Positions 1 to 9,788 of a stretch of DNA of 64,000 nucleotides are shown here, in pieces (within the stretch, counting starts at the first letter, position 1; each line of letters starts with the position of its first letter). This stretch comes from CBFIGX01 sp965662265 (GTDB lineage Bacteria; Bacteroidota; Bacteroidia; Flavobacteriales; UBA7430). The position numbers and the translations under genes were made by a program. The notes below the pieces were generated by a model. It worked only from the letters and a program-made list of their open reading frames with translations. It was not told the origin of the DNA and did not search any database. The stretch is taken from contig CBFIGX010000004.1 of NCBI GenBank assembly GCA_965662265.1, positions 1 to 64,000 on the forward strand, written 5' to 3'.

Positions 1-392
<392 letters not shown>

Positions 393-471
393 CTTGTACA
401 ATTTTTTCAACTATTGTGTATTTTCCTCTTTTAATATTAAAAAATCAAGTGCCTTTGTGCACTAAAGATTT

Positions 472-579
<108 letters not shown>

Positions 580-582
580 TTT

Positions 583-626
583 AAAACCCTTGTATCTATT
601 CTTTAGATATGAGGGTTTTTTGTTTT
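583..626 (+). terminator. rRNA operon terminator
   Basis: AAAACCCT (583-590) pairs with AGGGTTTT (612-619), an inner TATCT/AGATA pairing tightens the hairpin, and a T-rich run follows to about 626. It begins a few bases after the 5S gene, so it should end the rRNA transcript. Confidence 0.85.
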
Positions 627-732
627 AATTATGCTCCAGAAAAATGATAGCTGTTTATAATCCTATCTATATACTAATCTTAGGTATGGTATTTGTTAAT
701 ATCTGACGATGTATTAATCAATATATTTAATT

Positions 733-2052
733 ATGAAACGAGCTCTTCTCAGTATAACGCTATTGGCCTATAGTTTGCTAGGTGCACAACAGTCATATAA
801 TATGGATTTGTTAGGACATCTTCCGTATCAAAATGGCGTTAATGATGTTTGGGGTTACGTAGACAACAATGGCCTTGAATATGCTATTGTTGGAGTAGTT
901 AACGGAACTTCTTTTGTAGATGTTTCGGTGCCATCAAATCCTGTTGAGAAGGCATTTATTCCTGGTCCTACTTCAGTTTGGCGCGATATGAAAACATGGG
1001 AGAATCATGCTTATATTGTTCATGATAGCTATACCCAAGGAGCGTCTCAAGGTTTGTTGATGGTTGATTTAAGCCAGATTCATGATGGACAAATTACATA
1101 CGATACGCTAGTTGACATTGCCTTTGAACGTTTTCATAATATTTATATCGATGAAAAAGGGATTGCCTATTTATTTGGTGGTGATGCTGATAATGGCGGA
1201 GCACTTATGTTCGATTTAACTGTAAACCCTATGGAGCCAATCTATTTAGGTTCATATAACGAAACTTATTTCCATGATGGTATGGTTAGGGGTGATACAC
1301 TTTGGGGGTCTGCCATATACGACGGTCACCTATTTGCGGTAGATGTACAAGACAAATCTAATCCTGTAATCATTGGTGGATGTGCCACTCCAAATGCGTT
1401 TACACATAATTCCTGGGTTTCTGATGACGGGAATACTGTGTTTACTACGGATGAACTACCAGGGGCATATATTGCTGCAGTTGATGTATCTGATATTACG
1501 AATATGCAAGTAATAGATCAAATTCAATCCTATAGTCCAGAGTCTAACGTAATACCTCACAACACACATGTTCTAGGAAACTACTTGGTTACTTCATACT
1601 ATTGCGATGGTGTTACAGTAGTTGATGCTTCAGATCCATATAATTTATCAGAAGTTGCCTACTACGATACTTCAGATTCTACAGGTGGTACTTTCTCAGG
1701 TGCTTGGGGTGCTTATCCATGGTTGCCTTCAGGAAATATCTTGGTAACAGATAGACAAGAAGGCTTACACATTCTAAAAATTAAGAACTTAGAATTCTCT
1801 ACTAGTGAAATGCAAGAATTACTAGAAGTGTCAGTAGGGCCTAATCCAAGTAGCGATAGGTTTGATATAGACTTTAAAACCAATGTCGTAGATTATGTTG
1901 AAGTGTACGATATGCAAGGGAAACTTGTTCAGAAACTAATCCCAACAAGCTCATCGATTGCTTTAGGAAAGCACTGGAATCAAGGTGTTTACACCCTAAA
2001 TTTGGTAATGAAGAATAACTTAAATATAAGTTATAAATTGGTGAAAAACTGA
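733..2052 (+). CDS. choice-of-anchor B family protein (LVIVD-type propeller) with T9SS type A tail
   Basis: A 439-residue exported protein. An N-terminal signal peptide (MKRALLSITLLAYSLLGAQ) is followed by about 330 residues of repeated motifs such as 'YAIVGVVNGTSFVDVS' and 'LLMVDLSQI', typical of the Bacteroidota choice-of-anchor B family, whose LVIVD repeats resemble a beta-propeller. From about residue 360 there is a T9SS type A sorting domain: the 'VGPNPSSDRFDI' start, the 'VEVYDMQGKLVQ' strand and a basic C-terminus (YKLVKN). Inferred route: Sec export, then T9SS delivery to the cell surface or medium. Some relatives carry C-terminal anchors of other types, hence the family name. The substrate or ligand is unknown. 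It stands alone between the rRNA operon and a minus-strand operon. Confidence 0.88.
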   Translation: MKRALLSITLLAYSLLGAQQSYNMDLLGHLPYQNGVNDVWGYVDNNGLEYAIVGVVNGTSFVDVSVPSNPVEKAFIPGPTSVWRDMKTWENHAYIVHDSYTQGASQGLLMVDLSQIHDGQITYDTLVDIAFERFHNIYIDEKGIAYLFGGDADNGGALMFDLTVNPMEPIYLGSYNETYFHDGMVRGDTLWGSAIYDGHLFAVDVQDKSNPVIIGGCATPNAFTHNSWVSDDGNTVFTTDELPGAYIAAVDVSDITNMQVIDQIQSYSPESNVIPHNTHVLGNYLVTSYYCDGVTVVDASDPYNLSEVAYYDTSDSTGGTFSGAWGAYPWLPSGNILVTDRQEGLHILKIKNLEFSTSEMQELLEVSVGPNPSSDRFDIDFKTNVVDYVEVYDMQGKLVQKLIPTSSSIALGKHWNQGVYTLNLVMKNNLNISYKLVKN

Positions 2053-2097
2053 TTTCATTTCTATCTTCATAGCCTATTTTATAGAACTAAGAATACC

Positions 2098-3054
2098 TTA
2101 TTTTAAGCCAAGTGCTTTTATTCGTTGTTCTAAGTAGGCTCCCGCAGTTATATCTTTATATGACTTAGGATTTTGTTGGTCTATACAAGATGCCAAACAA
2201 TTTAAAGGCACCTCAGGACGAGGATGCAAAAAGAAAGGAATAGAAAATCTTGAGGTACCCCACAATTCTTTTGGTGGATTAACTACCCGATGGGTGGTAG
2301 ATTTTAATTTATTATTGGTTAACCGTTGTAACATATCTCCTACATTTACAATAATCTGATCTTTTAATGCAGTAACTGAAATCCACTTCCCCTTTCTGTT
2401 TAATACTTGAAGTCCATCAGCAGAAGCACCCATTAATAGCGTAATTAAATTTATATCTTCATGTTCAGCGGCGCGAACAGCATTTTCAGGCTTTATGGAT
2501 ATTGGAGGATAGTGTATAGGTCGTAATATACTATTGCCATTGTAAATTTTGTTGTCAAAATATAATTCTTCTAAATCAAGGTATATGGCTATAGCTCTTA
2601 GCAATTGTTTACCAGTTTCTTCAAGCTGCTGATAAACTTTTTTTCCTATTAGGTTAAAATGTGATAGTTCTGTAACCTCTATATTTTTTGGGTAAAGCCC
2701 AAATAATGGATCGTGATCGTCTACATACTGCCCAAAATGCCAAAACTCTTTAAGATCTCCTTCAGGCTTGTTTTTTGCATGCTCTTTGCCAAATGACACA
2801 TAACCCCTTTGTCCAGATAAGCCTTCTATTTCATATGATTTTTTTATAGGGGTAGGTAAGTAGAAAAAATCTCGCACCTCTTTATATAAAGATTCGCATA
2901 GATCTGTGCTAAGACCATGATTTTTTACAGCAACAAATCCAATATTTTCGTAGGCACGCCCAAGAGCATCAACAAAAGCCAATTTTTGATCTTTAGTGCC
3001 GTTAATAAAGTCAGCTAAATCTATACATGGGATTGAGTTATATGCTTGCTGCAT
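2098..3054 (-). CDS. isopenicillin N synthase-like 2-oxoglutarate/Fe(II) dioxygenase
   Basis: A non-haem iron oxygenase with the IPNS/2OG-Fe(II) fold: an N-terminal DIOX_N-like half (IPCIDLADF) and a C-terminal jelly roll. The iron ligands are visible as HxD in 'AEHEDINLITLL' and the distal His in 'TTHRVVNP'; the RxS co-substrate motif is 'SRFSIPFF'. The frame extends to 3072, but the ATG at 3054 is preferred: it starts two bases after the lipid kinase stop and begins MQQAYNSIPC, like relatives. That gives 318 residues. It is the last gene of a three-gene operon with the lipid kinase and the LTA-synthase-like protein. Plant and bacterial relatives hydroxylate or desaturate small molecules; the substrate here cannot be read from the sequence. 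Confidence 0.86.
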   Translation of the reverse strand: MQQAYNSIPCIDLADFINGTKDQKLAFVDALGRAYENIGFVAVKNHGLSTDLCESLYKEVRDFFYLPTPIKKSYEIEGLSGQRGYVSFGKEHAKNKPEGDLKEFWHFGQYVDDHDPLFGLYPKNIEVTELSHFNLIGKKVYQQLEETGKQLLRAIAIYLDLEELYFDNKIYNGNSILRPIHYPPISIKPENAVRAAEHEDINLITLLMGASADGLQVLNRKGKWISVTALKDQIIVNVGDMLQRLTNNKLKSTTHRVVNPPKELWGTSRFSIPFFLHPRPEVPLNCLASCIDQQNPKSYKDITAGAYLEQRIKALGLK

Positions 3055-3056
3055 GA

Positions 3057-3941
3057 CTAGAATTCTTTGCAAATTAGTTGAATACTTGATGGTTTTATTT
3101 TTAAGTGAAGGGTGGGGCCCAAATCTTTTGGCTCGCCATCTAAATGAACTTCAGCCTCAGTCGATTCTATCAGCGCTTCGCTACAAGAGATTACCTGAAC
3201 CATTTTATGCTTATGCAGTTGCTTGGTAAGTAAGGCAAAGAGCAAGCTAAAAATTTCGTAATATCGAAATGACTTTAGGATACATAGTTCCATTACACCA
3301 TCGTTTACCTGCGATTGTGGCGAAATAATTACATTGTTGCCGTATTGAGAAGCGTTGGCAAAGCTTACCAATACAGCGGAGTCATTATAAACCACTTTAT
3401 CGTTAATGGTTATTTTATAGGGGACCGCAGCATAGGAGCTCCACTTAGATATAATTAGTTTTACATAAGATTTCATTCCACGTTTTGTTTCTTTGGCAAA
3501 CCAGTTTGAAATATGTCCATCAAAACCTACTCCAGAGACGTTTATAAAAAAATGACCGTTGGCAGTGCAGCTATCAATTTTTTTAATATTGAATTGGTTG
3601 ATGTATCGTAATGCCTCCCTCGTATTTTGTGGAATACCAAGATGCCTAGACAGGCCATTGCCGGACCCCAAGGGTATTATGGCCAAAACTGTTCTAGAGT
3701 TTACTATTGCTTGTGCTACTTCGTTTACTGTGCCATCGCCACCTACAGCTACAACTATATCTACCGATTGCTCTACCAAATCTTTAGAGATACGACTTGC
3801 GTGGCCAGTCTCTAGAGTATAGTGAAGGCAAATGTCAAAAAGATCAGAATTGATTTCTTTTTCAATTTTTTGCTCTATACCTTTCTGTTTCCCGGTACCA
3901 GAAATAGGGTTGATGATAAAATGTAAACTCTTTTTACTCAT
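3057..3941 (-). CDS. YegS/DagK-type lipid kinase (diacylglycerol kinase catalytic domain)
   Basis: A 294-residue kinase of the DAGK_cat family. The nucleotide-binding signature VGGDGTVNEV lies at about residues 66-75, followed by 'LGSGNGLSRHLGIP', and 'DGEPKDLGP' near the C-terminus is the usual lipid-kinase end motif. The family phosphorylates diacylglycerol or related lipids with ATP at the inner membrane surface. The start overlaps the stop of the upstream phosphoglycerol transferase by 8 bases (ATGAGTAA at 3941-3934), so the two are probably translationally coupled. LtaS and OpgB enzymes release diacylglycerol, so this kinase may return it to phosphatidic acid. That link is inference; a sphingolipid substrate is also possible. 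Confidence 0.9.
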   Translation of the reverse strand: MSKKSLHFIINPISGTGKQKGIEQKIEKEINSDLFDICLHYTLETGHASRISKDLVEQSVDIVVAVGGDGTVNEVAQAIVNSRTVLAIIPLGSGNGLSRHLGIPQNTREALRYINQFNIKKIDSCTANGHFFINVSGVGFDGHISNWFAKETKRGMKSYVKLIISKWSSYAAVPYKITINDKVVYNDSAVLVSFANASQYGNNVIISPQSQVNDGVMELCILKSFRYYEIFSLLFALLTKQLHKHKMVQVISCSEALIESTEAEVHLDGEPKDLGPTLHLKIKPSSIQLICKEF

Positions 3942-5826
3942 CAGCTGTTAGTTGATTGTTGATCATCCTATTATTGTACTCCTGAATGTATGCTTTTAGT
4001 TTTTTTTCATAAGATAAAGCAAGCTCATAATCATCTTCAAGTAGATTTTTAGTCATTAAAGAGTCTATGTCTACATGGTACAAGCCAATTGACTCTTCCC
4101 CATTAAACTGAAGAAGGTAACCTTCCGAAATATATTGGTATATATTGTTTAGATAAGTTATGGCAAAGCCTTCTTTTTCCCAGAAAGAATTTCCAAAACT
4201 TATAATTTGAGTGTCAATATTGAGATAGTCAACAACGGATGGTAGTATATCAGCTTGTTGGCACACTTTGTCTAGTGTACCTTTTAGAAGGCTATCACCA
4301 GGGCTAAATAAAAAAAGAGGAATAGCGTAAAGGCCATTAGAATTTTTGTAAGTGCCTTCGGTAGATTTAAATGTATGGTCGGCCGTAATGATAAATAAAG
4401 TATTCTCGTACCAGTCGGTTTGAGCTGCTTGCTCAAAAAACTGCTTCAAAGCGAAATCAGTATAGCCGATGGTTTCGTGAATTTTTAGCGGTCCTGTTTT
4501 AAATTTACCTTTGTACGCATCGGGAATTTTATAGGGGTGATGTGAGCTAAGACTAAAGAAGCTAGTCATGAAAGGTTGTTGTTTTCCATCTAGTTCATTT
4601 TTAAAAAAGTGCATAAAGGGCTCGTCATAAATCCCCCATTTGCCATCATAGTCAGAACTGGGTCCGGTGTAAAAACTGCGATCGATGTACTGGTTAAATT
4701 CTGCCATTTTTGCATAAGCATCAAAACCCATGGTACCAGGATTTCCACCGTGGTAAAATGAACAGTTGTAGCCCTTCTGATTGAGAATGGATGCTATACT
4801 GTTTCCCTTTTGACTTCCATATTGAGATAGGATATATGGTTTATCTGTAAGTGCAGGAATACCAGAAAGAATAGCGGGTATACCTTCAATTGATTTTTTC
4901 CCATTGGCATAAGCGTGTTGACATACTAAACTATGCTGTATTAAGGAGTCTAGGAAAGGTGTGTAACCTTCGTAGTTGTTATATGCTCCTATATATTCTC
5001 TAGAAAAACTTTCAAGAATAAAAATAACAACATTTTTTTTGTTTGGTCGATCAGCACTAAATTCTTGTTGAGCGTTGAATATTTCTTTTTGCTCTGTGGT
5101 AGGAAAATAGTTTCTATTTACTAGTTTTTTATTATTTAGAGTACTGAATATACTAAAAGGACTGTTAAGAATAAGCGGAACGTATTTGCCTTGACCAAAA
5201 TAGCTGGCGTGGATGTTTTTGATTGGTCGCAGTTGTGTTCCACCTCTCATAGCTAATACCATTAAGGCTAGTAATAGTAGTGTGTATATCCATGCAGTCC
5301 AATTTTGTTTACAACGATGGAGGAAAAATTGTTGGTCTTGTATATAAGAAAAGCTTTTGTAGAGAGTATACATCAATAGAATATAACAAAGTCCTATAGA
5401 CCAATAGTCTATGAGGAAGTCTTGTACTAGACGATTTGCGTCTTCACCCTGCACAAGAAAACTGAAAATATCAGCCGTCATTCGCTTACCAGTAAAATTA
5501 AAATTAATAATATCACTTAGGTTGAGTAATAAAGCTAAGCCGTTAAAGACTAGAAAAAGTGTCTTTAAGATTTTTTGATAGGATTTAGTCTTTCTAGCTT
5601 TTAAAGGGAAAATTAATAACACTATAAAAGGTAGGTTTAAATAAGCAATGGCAGATAAATCGAATCGAATTCCGTGCGCCAGTGCTGCAAAAAAGCCATC
5701 ATCAAATATTTGAGGAAATAGACTCTTCGTGTAAAAGAAGAAAATAATTCTACTAATACTAAAAAATAGCAATACAAGAAATAAACTTTGAGCTAAAAAA
5801 ATAAGATGCCTAAAATGGTTTTTCAT
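3934..5826 (-). CDS. LTA synthase family protein (sulfatase-fold phosphoglycerol transferase)
   Basis: A 630-residue membrane enzyme. The first roughly 200 residues hold about five hydrophobic segments; the rest is an alkaline-phosphatase/sulfatase-fold domain beginning 'VVIFILESFSREYIG' (metal-binding Glu). The likely nucleophile is the Ser in 'NGKKSIEGIPAILSG', and 'TADHTF' carries metal-binding Asp and His. Size and layout match LtaS/OpgB-type enzymes, which move glycerol phosphate from phosphatidylglycerol to an extracytoplasmic acceptor. Gram-negative Bacteroidota lack lipoteichoic acid, so the acceptor is unknown; a glycan or lipid headgroup is possible. It heads the operon with the lipid kinase and oxygenase. 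Confidence 0.86.
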   Translation of the reverse strand: MKNHFRHLIFLAQSLFLVLLFFSISRIIFFFYTKSLFPQIFDDGFFAALAHGIRFDLSAIAYLNLPFIVLLIFPLKARKTKSYQKILKTLFLVFNGLALLLNLSDIINFNFTGKRMTADIFSFLVQGEDANRLVQDFLIDYWSIGLCYILLMYTLYKSFSYIQDQQFFLHRCKQNWTAWIYTLLLLALMVLAMRGGTQLRPIKNIHASYFGQGKYVPLILNSPFSIFSTLNNKKLVNRNYFPTTEQKEIFNAQQEFSADRPNKKNVVIFILESFSREYIGAYNNYEGYTPFLDSLIQHSLVCQHAYANGKKSIEGIPAILSGIPALTDKPYILSQYGSQKGNSIASILNQKGYNCSFYHGGNPGTMGFDAYAKMAEFNQYIDRSFYTGPSSDYDGKWGIYDEPFMHFFKNELDGKQQPFMTSFFSLSSHHPYKIPDAYKGKFKTGPLKIHETIGYTDFALKQFFEQAAQTDWYENTLFIITADHTFKSTEGTYKNSNGLYAIPLFLFSPGDSLLKGTLDKVCQQADILPSVVDYLNIDTQIISFGNSFWEKEGFAITYLNNIYQYISEGYLLQFNGEESIGLYHVDIDSLMTKNLLEDDYELALSYEKKLKAYIQEYNNRMINNQLTADE

Positions 5827-5929
5827 CGAAGGAGTATTCCTTAGTAAAATCGTTTATAAATTCTATAACAATCCTGCCAAATTACGGATTTATTATATAC
5901 TTTGGTAAAATCAAATTGACCGATTTAGC

Positions 5930-7915
5930 ATGAATATCAAATACAACCGTAAAGGTTTTACAGATACAGAATTAAAGACATTGTATAAGGCTATTCTAAA
6001 GCCTCGAATGATTGAAGAGAAGATGCTCATCTTGCTTCGTCAAGGGAAAATATCAAAATGGTTTGCAGGTATAGGGCAAGAGGCCATAGCCGTTGGTGTG
6101 TGTAATGCACTAAATGAGGAAGAGTTTGTACTACCCATGCATAGGAACTTAGGCGTTTTTACGAGTAGAAACATTAAGCTAAATCAACTTTTCTCTCAAT
6201 TTCAAGGTAAAGAAGGTGGTTTTACTAAAGGAAGAGATCGCTCGTTTCACTTTGGATCTTTAGAGCATCATATAGTTGGAATGATTTCTCATCTAGGGCC
6301 ACAATTAGCCCTTGCTGATGGAATAGCTTTAGCCAACAAATTAAAAGATAACAAACAGGTATGTGCTGTATTTACAGGAGATGGTGGAACCAGCGAAGGT
6401 GACTTTCACGAAGCGCTTAATGTAGCTTCGGTTTGGGATTTACCTGTTATTTTCGTAATAGAAAATAACGGTTATGGTTTATCTACTCCTACCAATGAAC
6501 AGTACAAATGTGATCGTTTAGCCGATAGGGGAATTGGCTATGGTATGGACGCCTATACTATTGATGGTAATAATATTTTAGAAGTTTATTCTACCATTTC
6601 TAAGCTGGCCGAAGAAATAAAAAAGAACCCTAAACCCGTACTTTTAGAGTGTCTTACCTTTAGAATGCGCGGTCATGAGGAAGCTTCGGGAACTAAGTAT
6701 GTCCCTCAAGAGCTTATGGATCTTTGGGCGGAAAAAGATCCTGTATCTAATTATGAGACATTCCTTATACAGGAAGGTCTTATTGATCAAGCGTATATCG
6801 ATACATGTAAAGCAGAGTTTAAAGCAGAAATTGACAAAGGCTTAGAAATTGCTTTTGATGAACATCACATTGACGGAAATGTAGAGAGGGAAATCGCTGA
6901 TGTATATGCACCATTTGATTATCAAGAGATAGAGCCTAGCACTGATATTACTGAAAATATAAGAATGGTGGATGCAATATCACAAGGATTAAAGCAATCT
7001 ATGCAACACCATGAAAATACTATTATTATGGGACAAGACATTGCTGAGTACGGTGGTGTTTTTAAAATTACAGATGGCTTTATCGACTTATTTGGCAAAG
7101 AAAGAGTTAGAAATACACCTATTTGTGAATCTTCGATTGTAAGTGCAGCACTAGGTTTGTCTATATCTGGTTATAAGTCTATTGTAGAAATGCAGTTTGG
7201 AGACTTTGTAAGTTCAGGTTTTAATCCAATTATAAATAATTTAGCTAAGGTGCACTATCGTTGGGGACAAAATGCCGATGTGGTTGTGCGAATGCCCTGT
7301 GGTGCTGGAGTGGGCGCAGGCCCTTTTCATTCTCAAACAAACGAAGCCTGGTTTACTCATACACCTGGTCTTAAGGTGGTTTATCCAGCATTTCCAAAAG
7401 ATGCTAAAGGGCTCTTAACCTCGGCAATAGAAGATCCTAACCCAGTGATGTTCTTTGAGCATAAAGCACTATATAGAAGTTTATATCAAGACGTTCCTAA
7501 AGATTATTATACGCTCCCAATTGGTAAAGCATCATTATTAAGTCAGGGAGATGATTTAACGATAATCTCTTATGGTATGGGCGTCCACTGGGCCTTAAAA
7601 GCTCTAGGAAATAATCCTTCTATTTCTGCAGATCTACTAGATCTAAGGTCTTTGGTGCCTTTGGATAAAGAAGCTGTATTAAACTCGGTTCGCAAAACTG
7701 GTAAGGTTATTATTCTTCATGAAGATACTGTTTATGGTGGAATAGGAGGAGAGTTGTCTGCTATAATTAGCGAGGAGTGCTTTGAGGTTTTAGATGCCCC
7801 AATTATGCGATGTGGGAGTTTGGATACGCCTGTTCCTTTTGCAGCAGCTCTAGAAGAAGATTTTTTAGCAAATAAGTATTTTGAAGACAAGCTGAAAAAG
7901 CTATTCGCTTATTAA
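5930..7915 (+). CDS. 2-oxoacid dehydrogenase E1, fused alpha and beta subunits
   Basis: A 661-residue thiamine-diphosphate enzyme in which E1 alpha (about 1-320) and E1 beta (about 340-661) are joined. The alpha half carries the ThDP motif GDGGTSEGDFHEA...ENNGYG; the beta half has 'GQDIAEYGGVFKITDGF', the 'RVRNTPICESSIVSAALGLS' region and 'MPCGAGVGAGPFHSQ'. The alpha/beta layout with a GDG...NN motif fits the branched-chain or pyruvate type rather than OdhA. It is the decarboxylating component of a 2-oxoacid dehydrogenase complex; E2 and E3 are not beside it. A branched-chain (Bkd-like) role is the most usual assignment in Bacteroidota, but substrate is not decided by sequence alone. A bidirectional terminator follows. 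Confidence 0.9.
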   Translation: MNIKYNRKGFTDTELKTLYKAILKPRMIEEKMLILLRQGKISKWFAGIGQEAIAVGVCNALNEEEFVLPMHRNLGVFTSRNIKLNQLFSQFQGKEGGFTKGRDRSFHFGSLEHHIVGMISHLGPQLALADGIALANKLKDNKQVCAVFTGDGGTSEGDFHEALNVASVWDLPVIFVIENNGYGLSTPTNEQYKCDRLADRGIGYGMDAYTIDGNNILEVYSTISKLAEEIKKNPKPVLLECLTFRMRGHEEASGTKYVPQELMDLWAEKDPVSNYETFLIQEGLIDQAYIDTCKAEFKAEIDKGLEIAFDEHHIDGNVEREIADVYAPFDYQEIEPSTDITENIRMVDAISQGLKQSMQHHENTIIMGQDIAEYGGVFKITDGFIDLFGKERVRNTPICESSIVSAALGLSISGYKSIVEMQFGDFVSSGFNPIINNLAKVHYRWGQNADVVVRMPCGAGVGAGPFHSQTNEAWFTHTPGLKVVYPAFPKDAKGLLTSAIEDPNPVMFFEHKALYRSLYQDVPKDYYTLPIGKASLLSQGDDLTIISYGMGVHWALKALGNNPSISADLLDLRSLVPLDKEAVLNSVRKTGKVIILHEDTVYGGIGGELSAIISEECFEVLDAPIMRCGSLDTPVPFAAALEEDFLANKYFEDKLKKLFAY

Positions 7916-7933
7916 TTTGAAACCAAAAAAAAT

Positions 7934-7964
7934 AAAAAAAAAGCACCCACTGGGTGCTTTTTTT
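7934..7964. terminator. bidirectional terminator between E1 and ftcD
   Basis: An A-run, the stem AAGCACCC/GGGTGCTT and a T-run lie between the converging stops at 7915 and 7978. The flanking A and T tracts let it work in both directions. Confidence 0.88.
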
Positions 7965-7977
7965 ATGGATATAGCAT

Positions 7978-9666
7978 TTAGATTTTGCTATGGGTAATCT
8001 TAAGAATCTCTGCTTCTTTGGCAATGGCTTTTTCCATTACTGACTCACCTTTTGCTAAAATATCAGTCACAAAAGTTGTGTCATCAAAATCTTTACAGTT
8101 TATTTTAACATTTAAGAATGCTCCAATAACTGCTGTGCGTGCGCATAGAGCACCAACACCTGCATCGGTTACAGAGTTAGGGTTTCCAATTTCGGCCATT
8201 TTCTGAATCATATCCATAGATGAGAGGCAGAGCTCCATTACTTTATATGGAGTAAGGATAGCATATTTAGTAGCAGTATTAATTGCTTCTTTTCGAGCTT
8301 TAATTTCTGCAACCGATCCATTAGGAAGTCTATAAGCTTCCATTATTTTATTAAAGGAGTTGGTGTCTTCATCAACCAAGAATAACAACTCATCTTTAAT
8401 AGCTTGGCCGTGGTCTGCCCAATTAGAGAATTCTTCCCAACGGTGGTCCCAACCGCGTTTGTGTGCCGAAAGGTTGGCAACCATTGTGGCTAGTGATATC
8501 CCAAGTACACCTGCATAAGCAGAAATTGAACCACCCCCAGGAGCAGGACTTTCGGAAGCGGTTTCATTAGCAAAGTCGGTAAGATTCATATCTACTAACT
8601 TTTTGTTAGCTCCATCTTCTAACATATATTCTATAATACGTTCTTTAGGATTAAAAGGTGCAATTTCATCTAAGCCCATGCTCTTAATAGCAATTTTTAT
8701 AATCTCATCTTCGTGAATACCTGTTGAGCGTTTTTGCTTCTGAAGGAAGTATTTCCCAGCTTCAAGCATAGCATTTTTTGGGATTAGCCCTACAAGCTCA
8801 GATCCTGTAACACGTACTCCACGTGCTTGTGCTTTTTTGCAAGTCTCGTCAAATGCTATATGTAAAGGTGTTTCCTTAATATTTGTAAGGTTCATTGTAA
8901 CCTGCGTTACACCATATTCTTCTATAAACCAACCTATCGCTTTACAGTGTTTTAAAGACCCAGGAATCCAAACAGTCTCACCATTTTCATCTTTTACGAT
9001 AGGACCGGTAAGCATGTTCCCATCTCTTTTAATTCTACCTTTTTCTCTGATGTCAAAGGCAATAGCGTTAGCTCTTCGAGTAGATGTGGTATTTAGGTTT
9101 ACATTATATGCGATTAAGAAGTCTCTTGCTGAAATAGCAGTAGCACCTGTATTTTTTGCTTTTATAAATTCAGATGGACCAAAATCTGGTTTCCATTCTG
9201 GTTTTACAAGTTTGTCTTTGAGAGCTTCATATTCGCCAGATCTTACAAAGGCTAGGTTTCTCCGTTTTTCTGTACTTGCAGCATTTTCGTAATAGTATCC
9301 TGGGATTCCTAGCTCTGTTCCTACGCGCTTACCTAATTTATGTGCGTACTTTACAACTTCATCCATTTCTATATTGGCAATTGGCACTAATGGGCAAACA
9401 TCGGTAGCGCCCATTCTTGGGTGTTCCCCACTGTGTTTACTCATATCAATAAGTGCGGCTGCAGTTTTAATTGCCAAAAAGGCTGCTTCTATTACCGATT
9501 GTGGTTCTCCTACAAAAGTTACAACAGTTCTATTGGTTGCTTTTCCAGGATCTACATTTAATAATTTAACACCTTCAACGCTTTCTATTTGATCTGTAAT
9601 TTGCTTGATTACAGTCATATCGCATCCCTCGGAAAAATTTGGAACACATTCGATTAGTTGTCTCAT
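7978..9666 (-). CDS. ftcD: glutamate formimidoyltransferase / formimidoyltetrahydrofolate cyclodeaminase
   Basis: A 562-residue bifunctional enzyme of histidine breakdown. Residues 1-180 form the FTCD N domain (MRQLIECVPNFSEG, and 'SGEHPRMGATDVCPLVPI' with the catalytic His region), about 180-330 the second transferase domain, and about 350-562 the cyclodeaminase helical domain with the folate-binding loop 'ESPAPGGGSISAYAG'. It transfers the formimino group of formiminoglutamate to tetrahydrofolate and then releases ammonia to give methenyl-THF. hutI lies nearby on the same strand; hutH and hutU are not in the window. Length equals that of mammalian FTCD, so it is not truncated. Confidence 0.95.
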   Translation of the reverse strand: MRQLIECVPNFSEGCDMTVIKQITDQIESVEGVKLLNVDPGKATNRTVVTFVGEPQSVIEAAFLAIKTAAALIDMSKHSGEHPRMGATDVCPLVPIANIEMDEVVKYAHKLGKRVGTELGIPGYYYENAASTEKRRNLAFVRSGEYEALKDKLVKPEWKPDFGPSEFIKAKNTGATAISARDFLIAYNVNLNTTSTRRANAIAFDIREKGRIKRDGNMLTGPIVKDENGETVWIPGSLKHCKAIGWFIEEYGVTQVTMNLTNIKETPLHIAFDETCKKAQARGVRVTGSELVGLIPKNAMLEAGKYFLQKQKRSTGIHEDEIIKIAIKSMGLDEIAPFNPKERIIEYMLEDGANKKLVDMNLTDFANETASESPAPGGGSISAYAGVLGISLATMVANLSAHKRGWDHRWEEFSNWADHGQAIKDELLFLVDEDTNSFNKIMEAYRLPNGSVAEIKARKEAINTATKYAILTPYKVMELCLSSMDMIQKMAEIGNPNSVTDAGVGALCARTAVIGAFLNVKINCKDFDDTTFVTDILAKGESVMEKAIAKEAEILKITHSKI

Positions 9667-9788
9667 CTTTCTCTACATAATTTAGAGTACGAATATAGCA
9701 ATAGGGAAAAGGCTATGAAAGTACTTTTAAATAAATTAGTAAGTATATTGTTGTGAGAGTTAGACTTTAATTTTACTCAAATTTGAAA

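Noticed and set aside
8837..9292. 151-residue plus-strand frame inside ftcD
   Set aside because: Antisense shadow of a well-conserved enzyme.
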